Source of the DNA: Undaria pinnatifida
Lineage: Eukaryota > Sar > Phaeophyceae > Laminariales > Alariaceae
DNA: 64,000 nucleotides
Direction: 5' to 3'
NCBI GenBank assembly: GCA_012845835.1
Contig: JABAKD010000002.1
Coordinates: forward strand, 22,565,699-22,629,698
Shown piece by piece: positions 11,201-20,138 of this stretch (the stretch's first letter is position 1; each line of letters opens with the position of its first letter). Under the pieces are notes generated by a model. It was not told the DNA's origin. It saw only the letters and a list, made by a program, of their open reading frames with translations, and made no database searches. A program made the position numbers and the translations under genes.

Positions 11201-14200
11201 GCGTCTCTGCGTCCACCGGTCTACCATAGCGTGTGTATGCGCGTTTTAACGCGAATCGACGGGCGAAATAAATTATTATTTATTGATTGCATTTTGTTGT
11301 TGATGTTCTCACCCAGACAACATCCGTGGCAGTTATTTATGTATATTCAAAGGGTGCTACATCTGTAAAAACGATCATTCGGCCGGTGTATCACGCAGCT
11401 TGCAAAGATGAGTATCGACCCTAAATTTATCGAACTCCCAGCTGACGTATTTGTATTATGTTTATAAAATACTTGACCCTCCTCGCGATAAAAATGAAGG
11501 CATGCACCGTAGTCTCCGGGTTGGGATGGAAAATGCAGTCGCCCCCGCCTCGACTCGGTCTCGACTCCACTCGACCTACTCTCGATCTGATGTCGACCTG
11601 TCTCGCTTCCCCAACAGGACTACGACGGGCAGCCTTTGCGCCACGCGGAGCAGAAGGACGTGAACGAGTTTTGCACGCACCTCATGCACAAGCTGGAGAG
11701 GAGCAGCAAGCCGGCCGGCGAGCTCATCGACAGGGTTTTCGGGGGGAAGCTGGTTTACCAGATTATTTCAAGGTAGGGCCTACCTGACCCGAACCGCTCC
11801 GACCCGATCCGACGCGACCCGGCCCGACCCGACCCGACCCGACCCGACCCGACCCGACCCGACCCGACCCGACCCGACCCGACCTGACCCGACCCGACCC
11901 GACCCGACCCGACCCGACCCGACCCGACCCGACCCGACCCGACCCGACCCGACCCGACCCGACCCGACCCGACCCGACCCGACCCGACCCGACCCGACCC
12001 GACCCGACCCGACCCGACCCGACCCGACCCGACCCGACCCGACCCGACCCGACCCGACCCGACCCGACCCGACCCGACCCGACCCGACCCGACCCGACCC
12101 GACCCGACCCGACCCGACCCGACCCGACCCGACCCGACCCGACCCGACCCGACCGACCCGACCCGACCCGACCCGACCCGACCCGACCGACCCGACCCGA
12201 CCCGACCCGACCCGACCCGACCCGACCCGACCCGACCCGACCCGACCCGACCCGACCCGACCCGACCCGACCCGACCCGACCCGACCCGACCCGACCCGA
12301 CCCGACCCGACGCGACCCGATCCGGACCCGACCCGACCCGACCCGACCCGACCCGACCCGACCCGACCCGACCCGACCCGACCCGACCCGACCCGACCCG
12401 ACCCGACCCGACCCGACCCGACCCGACCCGACCCGACCCGACCGACCCGACCCGACCCGACCCGACCCGACCCGACCCGACCCGACCCGACCCGACCCGA
12501 CCCGACCAGACCAGACCAGACCCGACCCGACCCGACCCGACCCGACCCGACCCGACCCGACCCGACCCGACCAGACCCGACTCAACCCGACCCGACCCGA
12601 TCCGGACCCGATCCGGCCCCAACGGGCCGTCTTTTTTTTGTAAGTTGGACATTTCGATCCCGTCGACCTTGGTATTTTACATTTAGTGTTATGATCTTGT
12701 CGGTCGTCTTCTACGGTCTGATATGGTGTTCGGGTTTGTTTGTTCTTTTGCCCGATGTGTTGGTCTACTTTTTTATCGGATTTGTTTTTAACAATTCTTG
12801 CAATGTTTTCTGTTTGTTTTTGTTTGGTCTTCTTGTCTGGTCTGCTATGACGATGATGACGACGATGGTGGATGACGATCGCGGTGCCACTGGCCATGAC
12901 GACGGTGACGGTGACGACGGTGACGACGATGATGGCGATGGCGATGATGCGTGGCTGCAGGGACTGCGAACACACATCGGAAAGAACAGAGCCCTTTCTC
13001 GTGCTCACGGCAGAGGTCCAGGTGAGAAAAAACGACACGTTTTTTCGTGGCGTACATTTCACGCCAAGCGAGCGACTCGGGGAGGTCGTAACTCGCGCGC
13101 GCTGCGATACACACGCACGCGGCTAATTAGCCCTACCCTTCGTCCTCAAACGCTCAGCCTTACCGTGCTCTCCCCCGTGCCCGCCCCGACTTCCTCTGGG
13201 CAGGACAAGGACTCCTTGGAGGGGAGCTTGCAGCTCCTCGTTGCCGGAGAGATGCTGACGGTGAGTCCTAACGCGCGCCTCGGGTTGGGGGGATGGGGGG
13301 GGGGTACTCATTTCATACCTAGCCGTATACGACCCTCGCGTCACTACAATGCCGGGACGGAACACGCCGGGTTTTTAGCCGACCAGGCAGACATCGCGTG
13401 CACCAAGTGCGAAGCGCCGTGAGGTGTTTTGGCGAGTCGCGCGAAGGGTGAGCTGCATCCTACTCAAAAACGATTGTGAGGCGGACTTCCGCGCCTGGAG
13501 CCGGGAGGGAGTGGAGGATTGGAACTCCTTTTCCTGCTGCAGCACTTTTCCCCAACTCTGGTTGCATCTAGAGTCTTCCCCTGCAAGAAAGTTCCTACTA
13601 GTCTAATTCCAATTATTAATAGAGTTTCTCGTGAACGTGGGGTGCAAGGTGCAGTTTCAATGGAGTTACGGTGGAGGTTCAGGTGGGGAAGTAGGGGGTG
13701 GGGTTGGGGCGAAGAGTGGGGTGGGAATGGGGGGTGGGGCGCGGGAATATATGTTGCTCACCTGTGGGTGGTTGGTTCCTTCTTCGAACGGATGCATCCA
13801 CTCTTCCTCTTCCTCTGTCTTTTCCGTTCATTCGTTCTCTCGCTCTCGCTTTTCTCTCTCTCTTGCTCTCTCTCGCTCACTCGCTCTCGCCCTCTCTTTC
13901 ACGCTACTCTCTTTCTCTTTGCCAATATACACGTTTCATTCTCTTTCTTTCCCTCTCTACGTATCTCTCTTGTTTTTGGCAGGGAGACAATTGCTACCTG
14001 TGCGAGAAGTGTGGCGAGCGCGTGACGGCGCAGCGGCGGTGCGCGATAAAGCAGCTGCCGCAGACCCTCATCGTGCACCTGAAGCGTTTCGAGTTCGATC
14101 TTAGCACCATGAGCAGACACAAGCTCAACCACCGATGTTCCTTCCCCATGGAACTCGACATGTCTCCCTGGACATTAGAGGTGTGGCTGGGGCGAGAAGG

Positions 14201-17200
14201 GGGAGGACGAGGAGGGGGGGGACGAGGGAGGGGGGGAGGGGGCGCTCTTGATACAGCAAGAGCACCGTGTTTGGCGTTGTCACTGTGTTAGCACTAGCAG
14301 CAGGATAAGCGTTATAACGTGAGCAAGTGTATTGGCGTCACAATTAGTACTGACTTAGCAGTAGCAGTATTTTCATTAGTAGCACTAGTGTGATCATCAT
14401 ACCAGCATGTGGCGTTAGCAGCGTGTTTTTGTTCGGTTTCTCGGTCCCGTTGCGCGATGCTGCCGAAGGCATTGTCTTGTATTTTGCGCGGCTTGTCTGG
14501 CCTTTTGGGGATATTTTTGGGTGTCATGCCTCGCCCTAATGCCCCACTTCCCCTCCCCCTCCTTCCCCAAACAGAGCATCCAAAAACAGCATGACGCGCC
14601 CATGCCGGGAGGAGGGTCGGAAGGCGCCGAGGAGGCCGATAGCATCGCTGACGACGCCAACCTGGCAGCAAACCCTGCGGCAAACATCCCCCTCCGAGGT
14701 AGAGGCGCAAGTGGTGATATCGATCGTAACAATCACGATGATGATGGTGATGACCATGATGAACATGCTCATGGTTATGATGATGATGATGATGATGATG
14801 ATCATGACCATGGCCATGGTGTTGCCTCGTCCGGCGACGCTCGGGGTTACGCTCATTCCGCCGTTGCTGGTGCTGCTGTTGTGTCGCGGCGGGAGGGTCG
14901 GGAGGAGGAGGGGGAGGACGGCCAGGAGGGGGAAGAGGAGGAGGAGAACGAGGGGAAGGAGGCAGAAGGACTTGCCGGTGATGGCGGGGGAGAGGGTCGG
15001 CCTCGGTCTCACCTGCCCTCCCGCAAGACGTTTCGCCCAAGCGAAGATAATGGTGGCGACGATGAGGGTGCAGTGGCAGTAGCGGCGACTGTGGTGGCGG
15101 GGGGGTCGGGGGCGGCGGGGAGGGAGAGGAGAGTGGGTGATGATGGAAGGTCGCGGTGGATGCCATCGTCGCCGTGCTCATCGTCAGCATCGTCGTCGCC
15201 TAATCCTTCGTCTTCCCCGTCAACTTCCTCGTCGTCGTCCTCCTCCGGGGGGGTGGGTGTGGAGAGTGCCTCGCCCATCGCCGGCGATGGGGGTGGCGGT
15301 GGTGCTGATAGGGGTAGCGACGACGAGCGAGAAGAGGATGAAGAGGGCGGCCGTGACGGTGGTGACCGTGGGGCACGAGGAACGGGGGGAAGGGGGCGAG
15401 AGGCAAAGGGGCGAGGGCCGGGACCGGCGGGAGCGGAAAATTTTTCGGCCAGGCCGGTGGATAGAGACGCGGTTCCCACTGGGTACAGGCTGAAGGGTAT
15501 TGTGGTGAGTTTGGAACTGTGCGAGAGAGGGAAGAGAGGGGGGGGGGTTAAACACTGTGTGTTTGGCGCTATGAGTTTACGAGTGTTTGCACTACTGCTT
15601 TACTGTACCAGGTAGTTGTTTAGTTCGACGAGGGTGGGTCCTTGCGTGGGTGCTTGCGTGGATGGGTGGGTGGGTGGATGGGTGGGTGTGTTGCTATTCC
15701 GTGCCTGTAGAGATACCAGGTGTGCTATCGACAGTTACTTTTAACAGTGCTTGCGTGGGTGCTTGCGTGGATGAGTGGGTGGGTGGGTGGGTGGGTGGGT
15801 GGGTGTGTTGCTATTCTGTGCCTGTAGAGATACCAGGTGTGCTATCGACAGTTACTCTTAACAGCGCAATGTTAGTGTTCACGACACCCGAGAAGCAGTT
15901 TACCTTTCGACGACCAAGACCTTCCCAACAGGTGCGAGACGGAGGTATTTCTGTACTTGATGCGTGCCTCTGTCTGCTAACCCTCCCCTCCCCCCCCCCT
16001 TCCTTCCCCCTTCGCTGGTTTGAATGGTTGTGTGCCCGCGAATTAAGGCTCATCAAGGTACCGCCGATCACGGGCACTGCTACAGCCTCATCCGTGTTGA
16101 CGGAGACAGGTGGCTCGAGTTTAACGACCGCCGCGTTACCCCGTACAACCCGGCTAACATCCCCAGAGACTGCTTCGGCGGAGCTACGGTGCCCGAGGTC
16201 TGTTGCAGTGTGGGTGGTGTTGGTGACGGTGGTGGTGCTGTTGTATTGGTGTTGGTGTTGGTGTTGGTGCTGACGGTGGTGTTGGTGCTGTGTTGCAATT
16301 TTGGTGCCCCCCGCTCTGTAAGCTGCACCGTTGCTTTTTACACCTACCGTCGTCCCCATCCCCGCTCTCACCTCGGCCTCCAAATAACATTGGCGTCGAC
16401 TCCCACTGTTTCCAAAATAGCTTGTTAATACAGAGTGTGTTGGTTTTGTTGTGAGGGTGGTGGTGGTGATGGTGTTCATGTGGATGTTGGCGTTTGCGTG
16501 TGTTGTGGTTTTGGTTGGTGGTGTGGTATGTTGATGCTGGAGTTGGTGTTGATCTTGGGTGATAATATGTGTTAACGTTGGTATTGGTGTTGGCGCCGTT
16601 TGGTATTGGTGTTGATGTCGGCGTTCTTCTTCGCTCAACAATCTCTGTGTTGGAATATTTGCCCCCTCCTCGCGTTGGACCTCCCGACACAGGCCGGAAA
16701 CCCTGAAGTTGTGGGCGCGGGAAATCTCCACGAGACCAATGCCTACCTCCTCCTCTACGAGCGTACGCCAGCGCCAACGAGCAGACACCGGGGCCGCTCG
16801 CTGAAGCCGTCTATGGTGCTGCCTTCGGCTGCCAGCTGGAGCGCCATACCCCCCGAGACGTCTCAGTCTAGTCACGAGCAGGCCCCTGGTGCGTCCGCGG
16901 TGGCAGCAGAGGCGGCGACTGGAGGAGTTGGGGGGGAAGCGTTGGCTTTGGCCGCGGGACCAACGACATCGTTAGCCTTAGGGTCGCCACGTGTGTTGTC
17001 AAACGGTGGTGCTGCTTACGCCGCGGCTACCTCTGGCGGCTCATCAACGGTGGCAGATGGCGGTGGCAATAGTGGTAGTAACGTGGAATTCCCCCCCGTC
17101 GGAGAGGAAGGGGCATCGACTGAACCCGCTACTACTTCTGCCGCCGCGGTTGCTGCTGCTGCTCTGAAAGAGCGCGCTTCCCGGGAGTCCGCGGCGGAAA

Positions 17201-20138
17201 AATCGAACGGTGCCGCGCCGCTCGCGCTTGAAGCGAGGAGCGTGGAGGAGAGTTTGGTAGGAGGAAGGCGCAAGCAGTTTAGCGGGCGGACGGAATCGGC
17301 AGACTGGGGCTGGAGCTCCGACTGCGGCGTGAGGTAAGAGGGGAATGGCGTGAGGAGTGAAGGTTTGGGGAATGGGGGCGGGTGCTTGGGGCCTCGGTCG
17401 CTCGTTTGCGAGCTCGCGAGGTCACCCGCCCACGGGTTAGCGTTGTGCGATATTTCTATTTTCCTCCCGTAGGGTAGCGCGGGGGCGGGGGGCACACACG
17501 AGCGCATACACACGAGCGCATACGAACGAGGGCAGCGTAAACGTCCCACGCGCGAGAAGACACCGTAGCTCTTGGGTCAGTGGTGCTTGCCCTATCAATT
17601 TCGCCGTCGGCATCGCCCCCCCCCCCCCCCCCCCCCGCGTGCGCGCGCGCCAACCTCACCCCTCCACCCCGAACCCCAACCCAACACCCAACTCAACCCC
17701 ACTCCCCTATAAAACCCCAATCCCATTTCCCTCACCCCCCCACCCCCCCCACTCCAACCCTACCTTTGTTCCACCCCCACCCCCCATCCATCCCCTCACC
17801 CCCGCTAATGTGCCTGATAGCCACCATCGCTTGCTCCTGCTATAGCCACCATCGCTTGCTCCTGCTGTTGCTTCTGTTCGCGTTCTCTTTTCTTTTTTTC
17901 TCTCTAGGGCCGAGCGGTCGGGGGGGGGCGAGGTTTACATGTCCCTGGATGTTCTGAACCAGGTTTGGACGGCGGAAATGGCGTTTCTTCGCGACATGTA
18001 CCTGCTCGACGCCGACTTCTTCCGGTTCGTGTGGGGCTTGCTCCAGCAGCCGGAGGCCGCGGCGGCGGCGACCGCCTCCCTGGCGGTCCATGCCGGGACG
18101 AAGGTGTGTTAGGGGAGGAAGGGGGAGGGGGGTCCATGAATTTTGTGCGTGTCTGTGATTTGGGTATGTGTCCATAATTTGATGCGTGTGCCCCGTCATT
18201 TGGACATCACTGCGTCCTTTGTCTCGGGGGGCGGGGGGTGGATCCATGTTATGTGTGTGTCTATGATTTGTGTATGTGTCCTTGGTTTTTTGTGTGTTTG
18301 TCTATGATCTATGATTAGGGAATTCCGGTACTCTTCCTCTCGGATGCGACGGTCGGATCCTGACTACTCACGTCCTCTGCCCGCACCTTCTTTTTTTCTC
18401 CCATCACGTTCTAAATTTCCTCGTCGCGGCGTTCGTTTTGGTCGCCGAACGTACAGGTCGCCGTGGAAATGGTGGCGCACGCACGAGCGAGCTCGTGCGT
18501 CGGGCCGTGGTGCGGCCGTCTGTCGCAACTGGTCGGGGCCCACCAGCACGCTGCGGACAGCGTCTTGGCACTGCTCGCTGCCGGCCGAAGAGAAGGGTCT
18601 AAGGTGCGTCGACGGTAGCGGTAGCGGTATGATCCGCATGAGGCGTGTGAGGCATCATGTATGAATTTGGGGCGTTGGTTTTGGTATGTGTGCGCGGATG
18701 TCTGCGCCCGCGGGGGTGGGGGGGGGGGGAGGGGGGGGGCTCGAATGTTGCCGGTAAGGTTATTTCTGCTGCCTGCACGTCTCGCTCCCGTTCGTGGTAC
18801 CCGCTGACAGTAGCGCAACACCACGGCCACGTTATTCTCCGACCGACGTTGCACGGTGTCGTTTTTTTTTTTACTGCTGACGTATTTTGTTATGCCCCTC
18901 GTTTCCACTCACTAGCACCACCCCCACCCCCTTAACCCCTCCCACCATTGCCGATAATGCTACCGCAGGCCGGATACCTGAGAGACGTTCTAGTTTCCTG
19001 CCCGCGGGCATCAACCCGCGCGGCGTTCGAACGCCTCGCTACGGACGCCGTCGCCCACGCCGACACGGAGGGTGATCAGGCCGGGGCGCTGTCTCGAGTC
19101 CTACTAGAGCTTCTGGACGAGACTTCTCACGGAGCAGCGCGTGGTGCTTCTCCGGGGGGACTAGCTCATGTTGCAAGGGTGGTATCAGCAGCGGCGGCCG
19201 CCCCTGGTGACACCCAGCGCGCAGTTCTGATCGCCGGACAGGCGGTACCCCGCCTCCTCAACTGCCTGAACGCTCGACACGCGTACGAGATTAACGCCTC
19301 TCCGCGCTCGAACGCACAGTCGTCGCCGGCGACCGTGCCGGTAGGCGGGGCCGCGGCGGCTGCAGCGGCGGCAGCGGTGGCCCAGGCCCAGGCGCTGCAG
19401 AACGTGGGGGGTTTCGAGGCTGTCGTGAGCGCGGTCGAGCGCTTGCTCGCCGGGCCCGGTTTCAGCGTGGAGGTGGCGCTGGGGGGCGCGGAAGGGGCGG
19501 ATTCTGTGACTGACCGGAAGTTTCTCCTGGCCGCGCTCCAGGCGTGCCCTCACGAGGCAGCGGGCCTGCTCACCCACCTCGTGTGGCGTGGATCGCGGGC
19601 GGGTGTAGGAGCGGGGGTGACGGAAGCCTCGGCTGTTGAAGATGGCCGAGGGGATGGTGGGATATCGGGAGTGGACAGGTTTCCGACCGCCGAGGAAGAC
19701 AATGGTGCCCGGCAAATCGGAGAGCGAGCCCTCTCGGCGCTTTTGGACATAGTGGTGGACGCGCGGCGAGCGTTGCTGGGGACGAGCAGCGCGGCGGCGG
19801 TGGCGGCCGCGGCTCCGGGGTCATCGCAATCGTCGGCGGTGACAAACGCGGCCTTAGAGTTTAGCTCCGCCATGGGAGTCCTTTCGCGCGTCTTGCATCT
19901 GCGCGATGGCGAAGTGCAAGATAGGTTAGAGGTAGCGCTAGGACGGCTGGCGGCGACGACGCGGGGGGGCGAGGAGGAGTGGAGGTCGGGAGGAGGGGGG
20001 GGAGGGTGTGGGGGGGGTACGTATCAGACGGGGAGGCTATTGGCCAGCCTGTTCGTGCACATCCCAGAGGCGCGGCCGGTGCTGTCTAGGTCGCCCCTCT
20101 TCCAAGGGCCGCGGCGGCGTGCCGAGCCATACGCTTGA
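200..20138 (+). CDS. Giant ubiquitin-specific protease, USP9X/USP24/USP34 type (5' end outside window)
   Basis: Cysteine protease that removes ubiquitin from substrates; this family has a USP domain between long helical (ARM-like) arms. Exons: 200-2221, 3022-3138, 3578-3703, 4256-4399, 4724-4867, 6037-6162, 6496-7610, 8054-8807, 9281-9436, 10861-10932, 11618-11772, 12961-13021, 13204-13260, 13983-14180, 14575-15504, 16048-16197, 16693-17333, 17908-18103, 18457-18603, 18969-20138. All junction phases agree and give 2826 codons plus TGA. Seen: Cys box GATCYMNSLLQQLY (Cys about residue 1520 of the visible part), Gln/Asp-box-like QKDVNEF, CEKC knuckle, LIVHLKRFEF, His box GHCYSLIR (about 2069), EFND, and NAYLLLYER. 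Exons 2-8 and 18-20 are helical, as in the USP9X arms. The model starts at an internal acceptor (branch-like tctactaaac, then cag), so the true N-terminus lies to the left. Family assignment is firm; which paralogue is not. Confidence 0.9.
2665..2985. repeat. Three tandem copies of dispersed repeat D1
   Basis: Three related units in USP intron 1, with cores near 2690-2735, 2770-2845 and 2905-2975. Each has actacttggaa-like sequence, then atcgaccactcaatcggt, ttcacagctgacata and (in two) gcaatagttttat. Relatives occur at 11392-11475, 39878-39945 and, inverted, 43183-43325. No coding capacity is seen. Confidence 0.65.
3148..3305. repeat. GGT/GTT trinucleotide tract
   Basis: Imperfect GGT and GTT trinucleotides fill the 5' half of the intron after USP exon 3022-3138. 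The open frames across it (Val or Gly runs) are repeat artefacts. Confidence 0.85.
3727..4095. repeat. TTTGG pentanucleotide satellite
   Basis: About 370 bp of tttgg units with ttcgg and gttgg variants in the USP intron between exons 3578-3703 and 4256-4399. A multiple-of-five unit keeps several frames open and yields spurious Trp/Phe/Gly/Leu proteins. Confidence 0.9.
5718..5885. repeat. CCCGA-type repeat with flanking unique arms
   Basis: Begins cacgggtcaggtcgagtcag, then a pure gaccc run (5759-5793), then gtcccgtgagattt..aagcacctcctgacc and gactcgggtcacgacccgtg. The same order, including gtgagatt and cacctcctgacccg, recurs at 40325-40530. It is therefore a mobile or dispersed unit carrying the pentamer, not a simple microsatellite. 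Confidence 0.7.
8054..9436 (+). other. USP exons 8-9: start of catalytic domain, Cys box
   Basis: Exon 8 (8054-8807) ends YDPTSVLKESGQHVGLQNQ. Exon 9 (9281-9436) continues GATCYMNSLLQQLYHVPKF. Together they give the canonical GLxNxGxTCYMNS signature, with the nucleophilic cysteine codon TGC at 9290-9292. The intron falls exactly between NQ and GATC, one residue block before the active site. That intron (8808-9280) carries an 18-19 bp minisatellite. Confidence 0.92.
8930..9170. repeat. 18-19 bp minisatellite (ttgctggctcgcttgcg)
   Basis: About 11 units of ttgctggctcgcttgcgt in the intron just before the catalytic-Cys exon. In one frame it reads FAGSLA repeatedly, which is a by-product of the unit length. 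Confidence 0.88.
11392..11475. repeat. Dispersed repeat D1 copy
   Basis: Contains gcagcttgcaaagatgagta, tcgaccctaaatttatcgaa and cccagctgacgtatttg, shared with 39878-39945 and, in reverse, 43270-43325. It lies in the USP intron before exon 11618-11772. Confidence 0.6.
11785..12615. repeat. Roughly 820-bp CCCGA pentanucleotide satellite in USP intron
   Basis: An almost perfect gaccc array of more than 150 units, starting 13 bp after the donor of exon 11618-11772. A few phase slips (gaccga) and variant units (accag, tccgg) mark subdomains. The antisense strand reads as long Arg-Val-Gly-Ser-Gly open frames, which are not genes. Confidence 0.95.
12843..12955. repeat. GAC/GAT/GGT trinucleotide tract
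   Basis: An imperfect acg/atg-rich tract immediately before the acceptor of USP exon 12961-13021. It replaces the usual pyrimidine tract on the + strand, so the acceptor rests mostly on frame and phase agreement. Confidence 0.6.
14575..15504 (+). other. USP exon 15: 310-residue acidic/His-rich insertion inside catalytic domain
   Basis: Lies between MELDMSPWTLE and YRLKGIV, where related USPs have a much shorter linker. It contains a dense Asp/His tract (DDDDDDDDHDHGHG, about 14740-14820), Glu/Gly tracts, Ser/Pro tracts and Arg-rich stretches. It ends in conserved RLKGIV, spliced at GTG|GTGAGT to AHQGTADHGH. It is a multiple of three, and both ends rejoin the fold in frame, so it is probably a disordered loop rather than an annotation artefact. 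Confidence 0.8.
15641..15865. repeat. Recent 109-bp tandem duplication in USP intron
   Basis: Copies at 15641-15748 and 15750-15865. Each has cttgcgtgggtgcttgcgtg, a tgggtggg run, then an almost identical segment including gtgcctgtagagataccagg and gctatcgacagttact. They differ mainly in the length of the gtgg tract. Confidence 0.9.
16048..16197 (+). other. USP exon 16: catalytic His box
   Basis: Encodes AHQGTADHGHCYSLIRV followed by WLEFNDRRVTPY and CFGG. The general-base histidine is codon 16075-16077, and the third catalytic position is the N-D of EFND. The usual GHYYS reads GHCYS. The acceptor (gcgaattaag) is not pyrimidine-rich directly upstream and the donor (GAG|GTCTGT) is weak, but phase and homology fix both within a few bases. 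Confidence 0.88.
16203..16640. repeat. GGTGTT-rich intron repeats
   Basis: Two blocks (16203-16300 and 16440-16640) of imperfect ggtgtt/ggtggt units fill most of the intron between the His-box exon and exon 16693-17333. No coding sequence is seen. Confidence 0.75.
16693..20138 (+). other. USP exons 17-20: end of catalytic domain and C-terminal arm
   Basis: Exon 16693-17333 holds the last USP strand (NLHETNAYLLLYERTP), then about 190 low-complexity residues. Exon 17908-18103 has VWTAEMAFLRDMYLLDADFF and FVWGLLQ, as expected just after the USP domain in the USP9X/34 class. Exons 18457-18603 and 18969-20138 are helical, leucine/alanine-rich arm sequence. The stop is TGA at 20136-20138. A Gly-rich tract near 19980-20020 could hide a mini-intron. 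Confidence 0.82.
17808..17868. repeat. 27-bp tandem duplication before acceptor
   Basis: Two adjacent copies of atagccaccatcgcttgctc plus ctgct, upstream of the polypyrimidine tract of USP exon 17908-18103. Confidence 0.85.

Larger units (their letters stand above)
10861..14180 (+). other. USP exons 10-14: palm/fingers, zinc-ribbon region
   Basis: Exons 10861-10932, 11618-11772, 12961-13021, 13204-13260 and 13983-14180. They encode VLFASLRISQRKFYDTKPF, then DYDGQPLRHAEQKDVNEF (Gln/Asp box), IISRDCEHTSERTEPF (first knuckle), DSLEGSLQLLVAGEML, GDNCYLCEKCGERV (second knuckle) and LPQTLIVHLKRFEF. The order matches USP catalytic domains. The first zinc knuckle has only one cysteine (S-R-D-C instead of C-x-x-C); the second is intact. 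Confidence 0.9.

Noticed and set aside
11755-13062. 435- and 290-codon minus-strand ORFs rich in Arg-Val-Gly-Ser-Gly
   Set aside because: Entirely a reading of the CCCGA satellite inside a USP intron; a 5-bp unit without stops stays open in every frame.
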